9,198 nt of DNA from positions 1 to 9,198 of the forward strand of contig DEIP01000132.1 in the NCBI GenBank assembly GCA_002352605.1. Reading direction: 5' to 3'. The first letter of the stretch is position 1. Every line of letters starts with the position of its first letter. Shown here one piece after another: positions 7,357 to 9,198 of this stretch. The notes beneath the pieces were generated by a model, which saw only the letters and a program-made list of their open reading frames with translations, did no database searches and was not told the DNA's origin. Made by a program: the position numbers and the translations under genes. This stretch comes from Desulfobacteraceae bacterium UBA2771. GTDB lineage: Bacteria; Desulfobacterota; Desulfobacteria; Desulfobacterales; Desulfosarcinaceae.

Positions 7357-7833
7357 TCACCGTTTTCTTATGGTCGGCCGGTAGATGCCCGGTGTCGATC
7401 CGGAGATGGGAACAGCGCCCACACACTTTTCAAAAAAGGTCACCGGCCCGGCACCGCCGATGATGGCATAGGCATAGCCGGCATGGGCCATGGCGTTCAA
7501 GGTGGCCAACAGCAGGGCCCGGCCGATCCCCTTATGGTATAAAGCGGAATCAATACCGATGGGTCCGAAAAAGTTGAGGCATGTGCTGTCATGGCAGGCA
7601 AACCCCGCCAATTGGCTGTCGGACAAGGCGATCATACAGGCAACCGGCTGCCGGGAAAAGGCCACATCACACTCGGCGGCCCAACCATCGCCGAACCGAT
7701 TATGCACCCATCCGACCACCAGACGTTTTTCACCGGCCATGGCCCGGCGCACAAGAATTCCCTTTGCGGCCAACGCCCTCAATTGTGCTCCCGGGTCGGG
7801 TAGATCATAGAGGCTTACAAGAAGATCAGTCAT
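7357..7833 (-). CDS. GNAT-family N-acetyltransferase
   Basis: A predicted acetyl-CoA-dependent acyltransferase of 158 residues with unknown substrate. The N-terminal part (18-75) has the alternating strands expected before the fold centre (KRLVVGWVHNRFG, PVACMIALSD). The central strand is CLNFFGPIGID, and the cofactor-binding turn is HKGIGRALL (100-108). The usual Q/R-x-x-G-x-G/A motif is met only in its glycines, with Tyr at the first position. The C-terminal AIIGGAGPVTFFEKCVGA (123-140) fits the end of a GNAT domain. ATG 7833 overlaps the end of larE by 8 nt; ATG 7839 and TTG 7845 are in-frame alternatives. There is no strong Shine-Dalgarno, so translation is probably coupled to larE. Cys is fairly frequent (65, 66 region, 80, 85, 137). 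Function beyond acyl transfer cannot be read from context. Confidence 0.85.
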   Translation of the reverse strand: MTDLLVSLYDLPDPGAQLRALAAKGILVRRAMAGEKRLVVGWVHNRFGDGWAAECDVAFSRQPVACMIALSDSQLAGFACHDSTCLNFFGPIGIDSALYHKGIGRALLLATLNAMAHAGYAYAIIGGAGPVTFFEKCVGAVPISGSTPGIYRPTIRKR

Positions 7834-8650
7834 GGTCATCGCCAAGGGACCGGTTCATGCTTCCGGAGACATAGCCTTCCAGGTCCACGGAGACATGCAA
7901 GAACCCAATACTTCTCAATTGGTCAACGATCCGGCGTCTCAATGGATCGACCACCAGCATCGGCAACTGGTCCACGGGCATCTCGATTCGGGCGGTATCC
8001 CCATGATGCCGTACACGGCAACCACCGAATCCAGCCCCATCAAGCACCCGCTCGGCGTGCTTGATCTGTTCAACCTTGACAGGGTTGATGACGGTACCGT
8101 AGGGAAAGCGGGTGGCGATGCAGGCCATGGCCGGCTTATCCCAGACAAACAGTCCCCGCTGCCTGGCGACCTGACGGATATCCTTCTTGGTAAAACCCGC
8201 ATCCAACAGCGGTGCCGCCACACCCAGCTCACGGGCGGCTTTAAACCCGGGACGATAGTCGCAAAGGTCATCGGCATTGGCCCCGTGGGCCAGGTATTGG
8301 AACCCTTTTTTTCTGGCGAGTATCAACAACTGCCCGAAAACAGCTTTTTTGCAAATGTAGCACCGCTCAGGTGTATTGGCAAGGAAATCGGTCAGATGAA
8401 TTTCATCAGAATCGACGATCAAATGGGTCACTCCCAGGCCGGCGGCAATCTTTGCGGCATCGGCCGCTTCCCGCTCCGGATGAATGGGTGATCGCGCCGT
8501 GATGGCGATTAACCGGTTGCCAAGCACAGCATGGGCTTCGGCCAGCAACAAGGCACTGTCCACCCCACCGGAAAGCGCCACCGCAAGGCTATCGAAAGTT
8601 TTTAACCTACTTATCAGACACGTTTTTTTGTCCTTAAGCGATCTTTTCAC
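7826..8650 (-). CDS. larE: LarE-family ATP-dependent sacrificial sulfur transferase (PP-loop)
   Basis: A 274-residue cytoplasmic N-type ATP pyrophosphatase. In characterised members LarE adenylylates the pyridinium dicarboxylate made by LarB and inserts sulfur while building the nickel-pincer nucleotide cofactor of lactate racemase. The PP-loop is SGGVDSALLL (27-36). Family motifs follow: ERCYICKK (95-102), AHGANADDLCDYRPG (121-135), the Cys region WDKPAMACIATRFPYG (170-185), RVRHHGDTARIE (212-223) and DLEGYVSGSMN (256-266). C177 aligns with the Cys that gives up its sulfur in Lactobacillus LarE; C97, C100 and C130 are further candidates. The length is normal. The start is a GTG at 8650 giving MKRSLKDKK; upstream purines (GGGAAAAA) are loosely spaced. 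No larA, larB or larC is in the window, and LarE-like proteins are wider spread than racemase, so the true acceptor may differ. It is first in a tight run with the acetyltransferase and is read from an extended -10 promoter. Confidence 0.93.
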   Translation of the reverse strand: MKRSLKDKKTCLISRLKTFDSLAVALSGGVDSALLLAEAHAVLGNRLIAITARSPIHPEREAADAAKIAAGLGVTHLIVDSDEIHLTDFLANTPERCYICKKAVFGQLLILARKKGFQYLAHGANADDLCDYRPGFKAARELGVAAPLLDAGFTKKDIRQVARQRGLFVWDKPAMACIATRFPYGTVINPVKVEQIKHAERVLDGAGFGGCRVRHHGDTARIEMPVDQLPMLVVDPLRRRIVDQLRSIGFLHVSVDLEGYVSGSMNRSLGDDHD

Positions 8651-8709
8651 AATCCGTTTTTCCCGGCGTTGACGGGTGGTTACCGCATCGACCGGTTCCT
8701 AAAAAATTA

Positions 8710-8738
8710 TTTACAATCAAAACGTAATCCTCTATAAG
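8710..8738 (+). promoter_or_regulatory. Sigma70-like promoter for the basic-tailed protein gene
   Basis: TTTACA (8710-8715) and TATAAG (8733-8738) are separated by exactly 17 nt, each one mismatch from consensus. The expected transcript start near 8745 would give a leader of about 55 nt before the ATG at 8800. Confidence 0.6.
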
Positions 8739-8746
8739 CGGTGGTT

Positions 8747-8755
8747 ATTATACCA
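8747..8755 (-). promoter_or_regulatory. Extended -10 promoter for larE
   Basis: The minus strand reads TGGTATAAT: a perfect -10 hexamer (8752-8747) preceded by the TG of an extended -10. The -35 is weak (TTGGAT 8776-8771, 18 nt away), as extended -10 promoters allow. Transcription would begin near 8740 and give a leader of about 90 nt before the larE GTG. It faces the plus-strand promoter, with only 8 bp between the two -10 boxes. Confidence 0.55.
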
Positions 8756-8787
8756 TTCTAAGACAGGCCAATCCAAATACAAATTCA

Positions 8788-8793
8788 AAGGGG
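8788..8793 (+). promoter_or_regulatory. Ribosome binding site of the basic-tailed protein gene
   Basis: AAGGGG ends 6 nt before the ATG at 8800, a well-spaced Shine-Dalgarno that fixes the start of this gene. Confidence 0.6.
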
Positions 8794-8799
8794 TTTTTC

Positions 8800-9198
8800 A
8801 TGGGGAAAAAGAGTCTGATTAAATCCACTTCCAAGAAGAAGCGCGCACCGAAAAAATCCTCCGCCGCAGTTCATCCGAAGGAAAAAGCGCCAACCAAGAA
8901 AACTGAGCCGGCCAAACCGAAACCGTCGGCCAAGTCGAAACCGGCACCCAAAACGGCAGGAAAGGCAACGTCGAAAATAAAACCTGTTTCTGTGAAGGAC
9001 CTTCTGAATAAGAAATTTGATATCGTTACCCCCAAAGTCCTTTACACCGTGCCCAAAGCGATGGTTGAAAAGTCCACTTTTACGGCACCTGAATACCTTT
9101 CCGGTTTTAAAGCCGAAGATGCCAAGCGCATTAAGGGGATCTTGGCCAATACCTACAATGAAAATGATTTGAAAGCCGCCGCCGAAAAGGCCGCCGCC
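8800..9198 (+). CDS. Partial: Lys/Ala/Pro-rich, histone-H1-like basic-tailed protein of unknown function
   Basis: The first 133 codons are present, with no stop before the right edge. The N-terminal 61 residues are disordered and basic: about 20 Lys, plus many Ala, Pro and Ser, in blocks such as SKKKRAPKK and PAKPKPSAKSKPAPK. This resembles eukaryotic H1 tails and bacterial H1-like proteins and suggests nucleic-acid or polyanion binding. Residues 62-133 look folded, beginning VSVKDLLNKKFDIVTPK and ending in a probable helix LKAAAEKAAA that may continue as an Ala/Glu/Lys repeat. VKDLLNKKFD (65-74) and IKGILANTYN (111-120) resemble each other, hinting at an internal duplication. I recall similar uncharacterised proteins in sulfate-reducing deltaproteobacteria but cannot name a family. 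A good Shine-Dalgarno and a 17-nt-spaced promoter precede it, so it is probably well expressed. It is the only confident plus-strand gene. DNA binding is inference from composition. Confidence 0.8.
   Translation, partial: MGKKSLIKSTSKKKRAPKKSSAAVHPKEKAPTKKTEPAKPKPSAKSKPAPKTAGKATSKIKPVSVKDLLNKKFDIVTPKVLYTVPKAMVEKSTFTAPEYLSGFKAEDAKRIKGILANTYNENDLKAAAEKAAA

Noticed and set aside
7313..7426. 38-codon N-terminal extension of the Lol permease
   Set aside because: It overlaps the acetyltransferase coding region, has no family-like sequence, and the ATG at 7312 gives the expected N-terminus with a spaced AGGA.
7832..8491. 219-codon plus-strand ORF opposite larE
   Set aside because: larE motifs are complete on the other strand, and this ORF has no recognisable domain or ribosome binding site.

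Overview
The window looks like ordinary chromosomal DNA of a Gram-negative, moderately GC-rich bacterium. The best guess is a Desulfobacterota (deltaproteobacterial, Desulfosarcina/Desulfobacteraceae-like) relative. This rests on the outer-membrane lipoprotein export permease, the RhlB-type helicase with basic tails, and a Lys/Ala/Pro-rich protein and a Cys-motif protein of kinds I associate with that group. It is inferred from protein style, not from a marker gene. I see no rRNA, tRNA, CRISPR array, insertion sequence, integrase or phage gene.

Seven genes lie on the minus strand, read right to left: larE (8650-7826), a GNAT acetyltransferase (7833-7357), a LolC/LolE-type permease (7312-6077), an uncharacterised Cys-containing protein (5949-5245), an RhlB-type DEAD-box helicase (4980-3370), a THUMP-domain RNA methyltransferase (3228-2089) and the ABC-F ATPase Uup (2008-107). 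One gene, cut by the right edge, runs on the plus strand from 8800 and encodes a protein with a histone-H1-like basic tail. The 149-bp gap between larE and this gene is AT-rich and holds two good sigma70-like promoter matches that point at each other. No gene-free stretch exceeds 300 bp; the longest is 4981-5244, which holds only a doubtful 43-codon ORF and the 3' hairpin of the upstream gene.

By function there are two loose blocks. The left block (helicase, rRNA-type methyltransferase, ABC-F factor) is RNA and ribosome centred and could be co-transcribed. The right block (larE, acetyltransferase, permease) is tightly packed: larE and the acetyltransferase overlap by 8 nt and the permease starts 44 nt later, so at least the first pair is likely translationally coupled. 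The Cys-containing protein sits between the blocks and ends in a perfect 9-bp hairpin across its stop codon.

I do not see an undescribed multi-gene system. The items most worth a second look are the face-to-face promoters, the basic-tailed protein at the right edge, the Cys-cluster protein, and an orphan larE coupled to an acetyltransferase.
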